From JAWBSP01 sp964632175 (GTDB taxonomy: Archaea > Hadarchaeota > Hadarchaeia > Hadarchaeales > JAWBSP01), in the NCBI GenBank assembly GCA_964632175.1, contig CAZWBJ010000014.1, forward strand, positions 1 through 26,093: a stretch of DNA of 26,093 bases. The letters are read 5' to 3'. The translations under genes and the position numbers were made by a program. Positions within the stretch are counted from its first letter, which is position 1. Each line of letters begins with the position of its first letter. The notes beneath the pieces were generated by a model. It was not told the origin of the DNA. It saw nothing but the letters and a program-made list of their open reading frames with translations, and did not search any database. Shown here in pieces: positions 14,814 to 21,990 of the stretch.

Positions 14814-16091
14814 CTAGATTTCCATGAAGTAAAAGTTCCTCGAGTCGTACCCGAGTTCCTTAAAGCGCCCGGTGACAAGGACCCTCATTGAATCCCTCAG
14901 CCGGCAGACCCTCTTCTTGGGACCCAGAACCGACCGCTCGAAGATGGAAACATTCCCCCCCACCACGGGAACCATGTCGGGGGTCCCTGAGGCGAACTCA
15001 ACCGGAAGGCTCCTATCTATGATCGAACCCTCCCCGATCTCGGCGTACTCCCCCACTATGGCACCGTTGAGCCTCACATTCCTTCCTATGTTGGCGAAGT
15101 CCAGAACCACCGACCCCAGAAGGTGGGAGTTGTCCCCTATCTCGACGCAGTCCCCCACGAAGGAACTCTCTATCACCACTCCCTCCCCTATCCTGCAGTC
15201 AGCCCCGATTTTAACCGGCGGTTTTAGAACGATTCTCCCCCTCTCCACTTTCTTCTTTATCGCCTCCCAGGTGCTGTGGTGGATCCACAGACCTTCCCCG
15301 ACGCTTTCCCCCAGCGAGAAGGGTTTGAAGGTCTGGTGGAGGAGGGCCTGAACGGTGTTGAGGTAGCTCTCGGGAAACCCGATGTCCGTCCAGTAGCCCT
15401 TGATTTCAAAGCCGTACATGGGATATCTGTTCTCCGCTAGGTAGGGGAGGAGATCCCCCCCGATGTCCTTGGCCTTGTCTCCCATCTTCCGGAGGACCTC
15501 CCTTATCTCGGGCGAAAAGAGGTAGATAGCCGTGTTCACGAGGTTGGAAGGGGCCTGTCCCGGTTGGGGCTTTTCGACGAACTTCTCTATCCTCATCTGC
15601 TCGTTCACCTTCGCCACCCCGAAGGGTGAGAGATCTCCCTCTATCCTCTTCAGTCCTATGGTGGCGATCCCCCCCTTCTGCCGGTGGTACTCCAGCATCT
15701 CCTGTAGGGGGAGCTCGAAAACGCTGTCACCCGCTATCACCAGGATATCGTTTTTGATGTCGTACCTCTCCAGGTTGTGTCTGAGTGAGTCGGCGCTTCC
15801 CTTGTCGAGGTAGTTGTTCTGGTACCTGAAGAGAGCCGGCGGGTCGAGCTTGAGTCTGGCGGAGAAACCCGCCCCATCCTTGAAGTACTCCTTCAATCTC
15901 TGGGTGATTTCCGCACCCTTGCTTGCTATGATGAAGTCCCTGCATCCCTGCAGGGCCAGAGACTCGAAGGTTCTGGCCACAATGGCTCTCCCGACCAGGT
16001 TGACCAGGCACTTGGGCTTATCCAGAGTCAAGGGATACAGCCTAGTACCTTCCCCACCCACCGTGGCGATGACGGTTAAATCTAAAACCAT
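14814..16091 (-). CDS. Sugar-1-phosphate nucleotidyltransferase with left-handed beta-helix domain
   Basis: This 425-residue protein begins with the nucleotidyltransferase signature GGEGTRLYPLTLDKPKCLVNL (12-32). The metal-binding AGDSVFE (about 119-125), FGVAKVNE and FVEKPQPG follow. From about 285 to 380 it has hexapeptide repeats (IGADCRIGEGVVIESSFVG, VEIGDNSHLLGS) forming a left-handed beta-helix. About 45 residues follow at the C-terminus. It should make an NDP-sugar from NTP and sugar-1-phosphate, as in GlmU, RmlA or GDP-mannose pyrophosphorylase relatives. The neighbouring kinase likely supplies the sugar-1-phosphate. Base and sugar specificity are not readable. It is divergent from purA, sharing a 47-bp promoter region. 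Confidence 0.87.
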   Translation of the reverse strand: MVLDLTVIATVGGEGTRLYPLTLDKPKCLVNLVGRAIVARTFESLALQGCRDFIIASKGAEITQRLKEYFKDGAGFSARLKLDPPALFRYQNNYLDKGSADSLRHNLERYDIKNDILVIAGDSVFELPLQEMLEYHRQKGGIATIGLKRIEGDLSPFGVAKVNEQMRIEKFVEKPQPGQAPSNLVNTAIYLFSPEIREVLRKMGDKAKDIGGDLLPYLAENRYPMYGFEIKGYWTDIGFPESYLNTVQALLHQTFKPFSLGESVGEGLWIHHSTWEAIKKKVERGRIVLKPPVKIGADCRIGEGVVIESSFVGDCVEIGDNSHLLGSVVLDFANIGRNVRLNGAIVGEYAEIGEGSIIDRSLPVEFASGTPDMVPVVGGNVSIFERSVLGPKKRVCRLRDSMRVLVTGRFKELGYDSRNFYFMEI

Positions 16092-16138
16092 CCAAAATTT
16101 CTTTTTTCAAGCATAAAGTTTTTCGCGCGGAAGGGGGA
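16092..16138. promoter_or_regulatory. Symmetrical bidirectional promoter, nucleotidyltransferase / purA
   Basis: The AT-rich element CATAAAGTT at 16112-16120 reads as a TATA box in both directions (AACTTTATG on the minus strand). Its centre is about 24 bases from each ATG (16139 plus, 16091 minus), the spacing expected for leaderless archaeal transcripts. One core element may therefore drive both genes. Confidence 0.5.
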
Positions 16139-17140
16139 ATGGTTGTCACCATAGTAGCTGGGGGTCAGTGGGGGGATGAGGGGAAAGGGAAGATTGTGGG
16201 CTATCTCTCCCTCAAGGACCATCCGGCAGTGGTGGCGAGGGCGGGTGTGGGCCCCAACGCGGGGCATACTGTCTATTTCGGTGGCAAAAGGTATGGGCTC
16301 AGGCAGGTGCCGTGCGCCTTCGTGAACGAAAAGTGCCGGCTCCTCATCGGACCAGGGACGCTCGTTGATCCCCAAGTCCTGCTGAAGGAAGTGGAGGAGA
16401 CGGGCTGCGGGGCGAGGCTGGGGGTGGATCGGAACTGCGCGATCATAGAGCAGCGGCATGTGGAGGAGGACAGGGCCACTGGGGGAAAAATCGGGACCAC
16501 CGGAACGGGCTGCGGTCCCGCCAACGTCGCCAGGGTGAGAAGGGAGGCGAGGCTCGCGTCAGAAGTGCCGGAGCTCCGGCCTTTTCTGACGGATGTTCCC
16601 CTCGAGCTGCATCGGATGATGGAGAAGGGCGGGGACGTTCTGGTGGAGGGTTCCCAGGGGTTTGGGCTCTCCCTCATCCACGGAACCTACCCCTTCGTGA
16701 CCAGTAAAGACACCACCGCAAGCACGCTGGCAGCGGATGTTGGGCTCGGTCCCACCGAAGTGGATGAGGTCCTCCTTGTTTTCAAGGCTTACCCCACCCG
16801 CGTCGGTAACGGTCCCTTCCCCACCGAGATCTCTCAGGAGGAGGCAGAGAGGATGGGGATAGTGGAGCACGGGACGGTGACGGGCAGAAGGAGGAGGGTG
16901 GGGAAGTTTGACTTCGAGATGGCCAAGAGGGCAAGTATGATAAACGGGGCCACCCAGCTCGCACTCACCTGCATCGACAGGCTGTTCCGCTTTCCCCCCA
17001 CGAGGAGGTTTGAGAACCTCCCCTCTGAGGCCCAGAGATTCGTCAGGGAGGTGGAGGAAAAGGTGGGCGTTCCCGTAACCCTGATCTCGACGGGTCCAGA
17101 CATTTGGGACACCATAGATTTGAGGGAGGGGCGCCGCTGA
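16139..17140 (+). CDS. purA: Adenylosuccinate synthetase (archaeal short form)
   Basis: PurA condenses IMP and aspartate with GTP hydrolysis, the first committed step to AMP. The signature GGQWGDEGKGKIVGYL (8-23) contains catalytic D13. GPNAGHTV (38-45) carries the catalytic histidine, and TGTGCGPA, EGSQGFGLSLIHGTYPFVTSKDTTAS and TGRRRRVGKFD follow. At 333 residues it is about 100 shorter than bacterial enzymes, as is usual for archaea. Its 3' end overlaps the AK6 gene, so IMP-to-AMP and AMP phosphorylation are genetically coupled. Confidence 0.96.
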   Translation: MVVTIVAGGQWGDEGKGKIVGYLSLKDHPAVVARAGVGPNAGHTVYFGGKRYGLRQVPCAFVNEKCRLLIGPGTLVDPQVLLKEVEETGCGARLGVDRNCAIIEQRHVEEDRATGGKIGTTGTGCGPANVARVRREARLASEVPELRPFLTDVPLELHRMMEKGGDVLVEGSQGFGLSLIHGTYPFVTSKDTTASTLAADVGLGPTEVDEVLLVFKAYPTRVGNGPFPTEISQEEAERMGIVEHGTVTGRRRRVGKFDFEMAKRASMINGATQLALTCIDRLFRFPPTRRFENLPSEAQRFVREVEEKVGVPVTLISTGPDIWDTIDLREGRR

Positions 17141-17727
17141 TCATCGCGGTCACGGGGACACCGGGGGTAGGAAAGTCCACCTTCGCCCGCCTTTTGGCCA
17201 AGAGGTTGGGGGTGAGGTTGCTGAGACTCAACGAGTGGATTAAGGAGAGGGGGCTGGGAAGGCCTGCGAAGGATGGAACTCTTGAAGTAGATTGCCGGAG
17301 ACTCGCCAAGGAGTTCTCCAAGGAGAGCTGGGGGGATCTGGTGGTGGAAGGCCATCTCTCCCATCATCTCCCCCCGGAACGGCTGTCGGCGGTGGTGGTT
17401 CTGAGGCTGCATCCCAAGGTGCTCGAGCGGAGGCTCAGGGCGAGGGGGTACAAGGGAAAGAAGTTATGGGACAACCTAGAGGCCGAGGCCCTAGACCTGA
17501 TCCTGGTTGAAAGCCTGGAGAGGCACGGGGAGGGGAAGGTGTTTGAGCTGGACCTGACCCATACCACCGCTCAGGAGGCGGTGAAGAGGTTCGTTGAGGC
17601 TTGGAGGAAGGGAGAGCGTGTAAGGGACAGGGTGAGGTGGCTCGAGTCCTTTGTGGAGGAATTCAAATCGGAACTACAGGCCAGCCACTGGGGTGAGGCT
17701 CCCTCGCGACCAGTTCGTCGCTCCTAG
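17104..17727 (+). CDS. Adenylate kinase of the AK6/Fap7 family
   Basis: The P-loop GTPGVGKST is followed by the helix FARLLAKRLGVRLLRLNEWIKE, the VVEGHLSHHLP segment (about 80-90) and the RGYKGKKLWDNLEAEALDLILVES lid and base region. This order is that of AK6/Fap7-type P-loop kinases, which act as adenylate kinases and assist 18S/16S rRNA maturation through a small-subunit protein. The start is uncertain. TTG 17104 gives 11 residues before the usual family N-terminus (I-A-V-T-G). CTG 17137 would form a CTGA overlap with the purA stop and has GGGAGGGG just upstream. The last 65 bp overlap the convergent rhomboid gene. Confidence 0.9.
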   Translation: MGHHRFEGGAPLIIAVTGTPGVGKSTFARLLAKRLGVRLLRLNEWIKERGLGRPAKDGTLEVDCRRLAKEFSKESWGDLVVEGHLSHHLPPERLSAVVVLRLHPKVLERRLRARGYKGKKLWDNLEAEALDLILVESLERHGEGKVFELDLTHTTAQEAVKRFVEAWRKGERVRDRVRWLESFVEEFKSELQASHWGEAPSRPVRRS

Positions 17728-18961
17728 TTGCCGTTATGATGAAAGAGGCCACAGCCGTCACAGCCGAGAGCAGCGCCAAGGGGCTGACCACGATTCTGCC
17801 AACATTCCCCGCGACCTCTTCCGAGCTTATAGAAACCGTGTATTCCACATCTCTTTCTATACCCCTCAGCCTCCCGAGCGGGTCTGTGAGCAGGACATCG
17901 GTGAGGACCTTCCCCTCAAAGGATTCCAGAATTTCAGACGAGTTGTATTTGATGGATCCCCTCACAGAAAGGTTAAGCTCGATCGACGCGCCCGGTGGTA
18001 CCACGGTTGTGGAGATTTCGAAGTTGGGGTTGGTGTAGGAGGGACGGTACTGGAGTAGCCCCGACCAGACAAACCTGTTGAAGACGACGCGCGGGTCGCC
18101 GCGAGAGGGCGAGACCGTTTCGTTCTCGAACATGGTGTACACAGCTTGGTCCTCGCTGGAGTGCCCGTCCCGAACGGTGTGGAGTTGAAAGAGGTACACC
18201 CCGGTGAGGCGGCTGGCGGCGAGGAAGGAGTACACGGCCCCCCCGGCTAGGGCCAGCACAAGGAGGGACATTGCCACCTTAGGCACCGCACCTAGACCTC
18301 CGTGTTCTGCCGGCGGGTGGTACCCGGCACGCTTTAAGAGGAGGTAAAGGAGAGAAATCCCAGCCACAAAACCTCCAGCGTGTGCGAAAAAAGCGGTCCC
18401 GGTTTCAAACCTAGCATATCCGTAGCCCACCTGCATCGCGAACCAGAGAAGGAGGTAGTAGCTGGAGGATATCACCACGGGCGGGAGCGGGAAAATCCAG
18501 GCAGCCAACCTCCTCCCCGGAAACATGAACATGTGGGAGGCGAGGATGCCACTTATGGCTCCCGACGCACCGACGGTGGGTATCACCAGTCCCAGCGAGC
18601 CGCTTACCGGTGTGAAGGCGGTGTGGAAGGCGGTGGCAGCCAGTCCCGAGAGCAGGTAGAGGAGGAGGTATCTGGAGCGACCCAGCCTCACCTCCACCTC
18701 CCTCCCGAAGATGTACAGGAAGTACATGTTGAAGAAGATGTGGAAGAAGTCCGCATGCGTGAACATGGAGGAGAGGAGCCTGTACCACTGTCGGGGGGAG
18801 GTGCTCAGGGTGGGAACATAGGCCAGGGTTTCAATCCAAGCGGAGGAGGTTTCCACCAACGAGTTCTCCAGCGAGGTGAGGAGGTAGACGAGCACGTTGG
18901 CTAGGATCAGGGCATAGGTCATGTAGGGTCTTCGCCTCCTCCCCAGGAAAATCACGCGCAT
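17663..18961 (-). CDS. Rhomboid-family intramembrane serine protease with extra C-terminal ectodomain
   Basis: The first 210 residues form the six-helix rhomboid core. H74-x-x-x-N78 (HIFFNM) is in helix 2, the catalytic serine S134 is in VGASGAISG, and the catalytic histidine H194 is in AHAGGFVAG. After a linker, a seventh helix (about 228-249) leads to an external beta-rich region of about 140 residues (250-390, TTVVPPGASIELNLSVRGS). An eighth helix (about 392-411) and a short polar tail finish the protein. The start is ATG 18961; a TTG one codon earlier is less likely. The ectodomain is longer than in minimal rhomboids and may select or hold substrates. It sits back to back with an HtpX protease, suggesting membrane protein quality control. 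The 3' end overlaps AK6 by 65 bp. Confidence 0.88.
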   Translation of the reverse strand: MRVIFLGRRRRPYMTYALILANVLVYLLTSLENSLVETSSAWIETLAYVPTLSTSPRQWYRLLSSMFTHADFFHIFFNMYFLYIFGREVEVRLGRSRYLLLYLLSGLAATAFHTAFTPVSGSLGLVIPTVGASGAISGILASHMFMFPGRRLAAWIFPLPPVVISSSYYLLLWFAMQVGYGYARFETGTAFFAHAGGFVAGISLLYLLLKRAGYHPPAEHGGLGAVPKVAMSLLVLALAGGAVYSFLAASRLTGVYLFQLHTVRDGHSSEDQAVYTMFENETVSPSRGDPRVVFNRFVWSGLLQYRPSYTNPNFEISTTVVPPGASIELNLSVRGSIKYNSSEILESFEGKVLTDVLLTDPLGRLRGIERDVEYTVSISSEEVAGNVGRIVVSPLALLSAVTAVASFIITATRSDELVAREPHPSGWPVVPI

Positions 18962-19021
18962 CAAAACTTGGCACCGGGAATATAGTGGAGCGTATTTAAG
19001 GCAGCGGGTGAGGGGGAAGTA
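18962..19021. promoter_or_regulatory. Divergent rhomboid / htpX promoter
   Basis: CGTATTTAAG at 18991-19000 contains a TATA element about 26 bases before the htpX ATG, implying a leaderless mRNA. Read on the minus strand (CTTAAATACG) it lies about 34 bases before the rhomboid ATG. The two membrane proteases may thus share one core promoter. Confidence 0.45.
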
Positions 19022-19909
19022 ATGGGTCTCCTTGTTAGGACGCTGGCGCTGCTCTTCGGGCTGTCCCTGCTGTTTATGCTAGTGGGGGGAATCATTTCCA
19101 GGCTCACCGGCCTCAGCCCGACCTTCACCCTCACCACGGCCTTCCTGCTGGCCCTTTTGATGAACCTCTTCTCCTTCTGGTTCTCCGACAGGTGGGTTCT
19201 GAGGCTCTACAGGGTTAGAATAGTGAGCGAGTCGGAGCAGCCCAGCCTTCATTCCATAGTTTTCAGGCTGGCCAAGAGGGCGGGCCTCCCCAAGCCGAAG
19301 ATCGGCATCGCACCCATCAACACCCCCAACGCTTTCGCCACGGGGAGGAGCCCCAAGCACGCTGCAGTAGTGGTCACGGAAGGGGCCCTCCGCCTCTTCA
19401 ACGAGGAGGAGCTGGAGGGGGTGCTGGGGCACGAGCTCGCCCATGTCCGGAACAGGGACATGCTCATAGGGACGGCGGCGGCCATGTTGGCGGCGGCCAT
19501 TTCCTACCTAGCGCTCATGGGGAGGTACCAGCTCATGTTCGGCCGGGAGAGGAGGGAGGGGAACTCGCTCCTTTACCTGCTCATCCTGATCCTGGTGCCC
19601 ATAGCCGCCCTCCTGATAAGGCTGGCGGTTTCCCGAACCAGGGAGTACGGGGCGGACGAGGAGGGGGCGAGAATATCCGGGAAGCCGGAGGCCCTTGCGG
19701 GGGCACTTGCAAAGCTTGAGAGGTCCGTCTCGATGGTGCCCATGGAGGGGGGAAACCCCTCCACCTCCCACCTCTTCATCGTCAACCCCTTCAGGGGGGT
19801 AGGTCTCCTGGAACTCTTCTCCACTCACCCGCCGACCCAGAAGAGGATCGAGAGGCTGAGATCCCTTAGGCTAGAACCCGAGCAGCCCCTTCCCAACAAA
19901 CCTGAGTAG
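19022..19909 (+). CDS. htpX: Membrane zinc metalloprotease, HtpX family
   Basis: This 295-residue M48-family protease has the zinc motif HELAH at 137-141 followed by VRNRD. The third ligand is probably E208 in REYGADEEGA. Membrane helices lie at about 6-26, 36-56, 148-166 and 184-204, placing the active site on the cytoplasmic side as in HtpX. STHPPTQKRIERL near the C-terminus is also diagnostic. It likely degrades misfolded membrane proteins. It is divergent from a rhomboid protease, and its last 39 bp overlap the convergent Sec61-beta gene. Confidence 0.93.
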   Translation: MGLLVRTLALLFGLSLLFMLVGGIISRLTGLSPTFTLTTAFLLALLMNLFSFWFSDRWVLRLYRVRIVSESEQPSLHSIVFRLAKRAGLPKPKIGIAPINTPNAFATGRSPKHAAVVVTEGALRLFNEEELEGVLGHELAHVRNRDMLIGTAAAMLAAAISYLALMGRYQLMFGRERREGNSLLYLLILILVPIAALLIRLAVSRTREYGADEEGARISGKPEALAGALAKLERSVSMVPMEGGNPSTSHLFIVNPFRGVGLLELFSTHPPTQKRIERLRSLRLEPEQPLPNKPE

Positions 19910-20044
19910 GATCTCGAAGAGGATAAAACCGATGGCGAAGCAGGCCACGAGCTTGGGGGATATCTTGATCCCTTCCCCCTCCTCCGAGAAGTACCTGATG
20001 AGGCCGGCTCCGGCAGGTGGTCCCCTTTCCTCCCTTCTCCTCAT
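19871..20044 (-). CDS. Preprotein translocase subunit Sec61-beta (SecG equivalent)
   Basis: This 57-residue gene translates as MRRREERGPPAGAGLIRYFS followed by EEGEGIKISPKLV and a single C-terminal helix (ACFAIGFILFEILLRFV). The GLIRYFxEE and GIKISPK motifs are the hallmark of archaeal Sec61-beta, the tail-anchored third subunit of the SecYE-beta protein channel. Its ATG follows the tsr3 stop by one base (TAGGATG), so it is the second gene of a tsr3-Sec61-beta pair. The 3' end runs 39 bp into the convergent htpX gene. The length is normal for the family. Confidence 0.93.
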   Translation of the reverse strand: MRRREERGPPAGAGLIRYFSEEGEGIKISPKLVACFAIGFILFEILLRFVGKGLLGF

Positions 20045-20045
20045 C

Positions 20046-20558
20046 CTACCCTCCCTCCTCGGGTAAAAACTCCTTTTGAGCCCCCACGATTTCCGAGCTG
20101 TTCCGGCACTGGCTGTAACGCTCGAGCATCTCCCGGTTCAGCTGGAAGAAGCTCTCCCCCCACTTGAACCCCTTCAGGATTTCCCTAGAGAGCTCCCTCT
20201 CCCCCAGGATGTAAAGTGCCGCGGCCAGAGCCTCGGCGGTGCTGAGCAGCGTGGGCTTGCCGAAGTTAGTGGGGTTGGCGGCCAGCAGGTAGGGCAGGCA
20301 CCTCCCAGCCATTCCCCTCCTGAAGGCCGACTCCCTTATGCGCTTCCAGGAGCAGTCTAGGGCAACCAGCCCCCTTTCCTCCGCGAGGGGGAGATCTTCC
20401 CTCGAGAGCGCCTTTTCCGAGAAGGGGTCGAGAAGGACGGCCCCCTTGGGTATGTCGCGCGGGTTAAAAAGCAGCTCCACCCTCCCGAACCGGTGGAGCC
20501 GTAGGGCGGTGCAGCGGCGGGGGTCGCACTCCCGAGTGTGGTAGACGAGTAGCCTCAC
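20046..20558 (-). CDS. tsr3: Tsr3-type 16S rRNA aminocarboxypropyltransferase (DUF367)
   Basis: This 170-residue protein opens with RLLVYHTRECDPRRCTALRL, the Tsr3 N-terminal motif. LDPFSEKALS (43-52), LDCSWKRIRESAFRR (about 68-82), RCLPYLLAANPTNFGKP (about 86-102) and LSTAEALAAALYILGE (about 104-119) follow. Tsr3 transfers the aminocarboxypropyl group of S-adenosylmethionine to a modified uridine of small-subunit rRNA, leaving methylthioadenosine. That by-product could feed the salvage enzymes encoded nearby. The start is GTG at 20558, only 23 bp from the divergent amidohydrolase. Confidence 0.92.
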   Translation of the reverse strand: MRLLVYHTRECDPRRCTALRLHRFGRVELLFNPRDIPKGAVLLDPFSEKALSREDLPLAEERGLVALDCSWKRIRESAFRRGMAGRCLPYLLAANPTNFGKPTLLSTAEALAAALYILGERELSREILKGFKWGESFFQLNREMLERYSQCRNSSEIVGAQKEFLPEEGG

Positions 20559-20581
20559 TTAATTACTCTGCGTAGTTTCAA

Positions 20582-21697
20582 ATGCAGGTGCTCTGCAACG
20601 CGCTCATTTTGGAGGGGAGGGAGCTGGAGGTCTCTAGGGGGACTTTGGTTCTCAGGGAGGGAAGAATCGAAAGGATATTCAGGGGTTTCCCGCCAAAGAA
20701 GGGGAGCTGCATCGACCTGAAGCACGGTCTGGTTCTTCCCCCCTTCGTCAACTCCCACACCCACGTGGGCGATTCCCCCCTGAGGGAAGAGTACTTGGGA
20801 AAAACCCAAGAAGAGGTGGTGGGGCCTAGGGGGGTAAAGTTCCGAATTGAAGAGCTCCCAAGGCGGAAGGTTTCGGAGGCCATCAGAGAGACCCTGGCGA
20901 GGATGTTGGAGGCGGGGACGCTCGCGCACTGCGACTTCAGGGAGGGGGGGGTGGCGGGTGTTAAACGTCTCAGGCGCCTCTCCACTCCCCCGCTTAGATC
21001 CGTCATATTGGGGAGGCCTGACGGCAGCCCGCAGGAGGTCCTTAAATGGTCGGACGGGCTGGGGTTCCCCTCGCTGGAGGCGATGGAGAAGTTCAGGGGG
21101 TTGATTCCCCCAGAGGGAAAGTTCCTGTCGGTCCACGTTTCGGAGACTAGGGAGGCCGAGGAGGGCTCGGTGAGGGAGTTCGGGAGGGGGGAAGTCCAGA
21201 GGGCCCTGGAGTTCAACCCCTCCTTCCTCGTGCACGGAACTTGGGCGAGCGAGGAGGACTACAAGCTACTTGCGAGAAGCAGGGTACCCATAGTTTTCTG
21301 CCCCAGATCCAACCATCTGCTGGGCTGCGGGTCCCCGCCCATCTCCCGGGCCCTCGATCTGGGTGTCCGGTTCTTCCTGGGAACCGATAATGTCATGGTG
21401 GCGGAGCCAGACATGTTTTCTGAGCTTTCCTTTGCTTGGGCTCTCGTGAGGAAGGAGAATAGCAGGGCGGGGGAGGAAGAGGCTAGGAGGCTTCTGGCTG
21501 CGGCCACGGTGGAGCCGGCGAGCTTCTTCCGGCTTTCCTGGGGTTCGCTCGAGGAGGGGGCCGAGGCGACCTTCATGGTTTTGAGCGATGTCTTTTGGGA
21601 TGCCCGGAGGGTCATCGCGACGGTCGTCAACCGGGCGAGCCGGGGCGATTTCAGGTGCTTATACGCGAAGGGGAGAAGGATAATCCGGCGTTTGTGA
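20582..21697 (+). CDS. Amidohydrolase-superfamily deaminase, possibly MTA/SAH-type
   Basis: This 371-residue metal-dependent hydrolase has H59 and H61 (VNSHTHVGD), H185 (SVHVSETREAEE, with E188 the likely proton shuttle), H218 (LVHGTW) and D269 (LGTDNVMV). These are the mononuclear-metal residues of the cytosine/adenosine/SAH-deaminase branch. CPRSNHLLGCGSPPISRALDLG follows the pattern seen in those deaminases. An MTA phosphorylase-like gene with 6-oxopurine features lies 0.3 kb downstream on the other strand. I infer that the substrate may be methylthioadenosine or another adenosine derivative. It is shorter than typical SAH deaminases (about 420 residues), so a different ring deaminase is possible. 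Confidence 0.72.
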   Translation: MQVLCNALILEGRELEVSRGTLVLREGRIERIFRGFPPKKGSCIDLKHGLVLPPFVNSHTHVGDSPLREEYLGKTQEEVVGPRGVKFRIEELPRRKVSEAIRETLARMLEAGTLAHCDFREGGVAGVKRLRRLSTPPLRSVILGRPDGSPQEVLKWSDGLGFPSLEAMEKFRGLIPPEGKFLSVHVSETREAEEGSVREFGRGEVQRALEFNPSFLVHGTWASEEDYKLLARSRVPIVFCPRSNHLLGCGSPPISRALDLGVRFFLGTDNVMVAEPDMFSELSFAWALVRKENSRAGEEEARRLLAAATVEPASFFRLSWGSLEEGAEATFMVLSDVFWDARRVIATVVNRASRGDFRCLYAKGRRIIRRL

Positions 21698-21706
21698 GGG
21701 GAGAGC

Positions 21707-21720
21707 AAAAGCTTTATAAA
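21707..21720 (+). promoter_or_regulatory. Strong TATA box for the zinc-ribbon gene
   Basis: AAAAGCTTTATAAA has an ideal archaeal TATA (TTTATAAA, 21713-21720) preceded by a BRE-like purine-rich run. Its centre is about 28 bases before the ATG at 21745, predicting a leaderless or near-leaderless mRNA. It is the clearest promoter in the window. Confidence 0.65.
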
Positions 21721-21744
21721 GCATGATTAAACAACAATCAATCC

Positions 21745-21990
21745 ATGGAGTTCTGTCCCAAGTGCGGGGGAATGCTCTTGCCAGAGAAGGTGAAGGGGAG
21801 GGCTAAGCTCCGCTGCCACTTCTGTGGTAAGATAGTGGAACTTAGGGGAAGGAGCAAGTCGTACAGGATAGCCGAGAAGGGAAAGAAGCTCGAGGAGGTC
21901 CCGGTGGTGGAGGTCAAGAAACGGAAGAAGGAAAGGGTGGAGGTGGTGGAGGCCGAGCCTATCGAGTACTACGAGGAGCTCTTCGAGTAG
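21745..21990 (+). CDS. TFS/RPB9-like protein with a single N-terminal zinc ribbon
   Basis: Residues 1-32 form the RNA-polymerase-M-type ribbon: CPKCG at 4-8 and CHFCG at 24-28 are the zinc cysteines. Transcription factor S has a second, C-terminal ribbon with the catalytic DE pair that stimulates transcript cleavage. That ribbon is missing here. Residues 34-81 are instead a highly charged tail (KKRKKERVEVVEAEPIEYYEELFE), basic then acidic. At 81 residues it is about 25-30 shorter than TFS. It could be a polymerase-binding inhibitor or regulator, or an unrelated small zinc protein. Its 3' end overlaps the convergent phosphorylase by 32 bp. Confidence 0.75.
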   Translation: MEFCPKCGGMLLPEKVKGRAKLRCHFCGKIVELRGRSKSYRIAEKGKKLEEVPVVEVKKRKKERVEVVEAEPIEYYEELFE

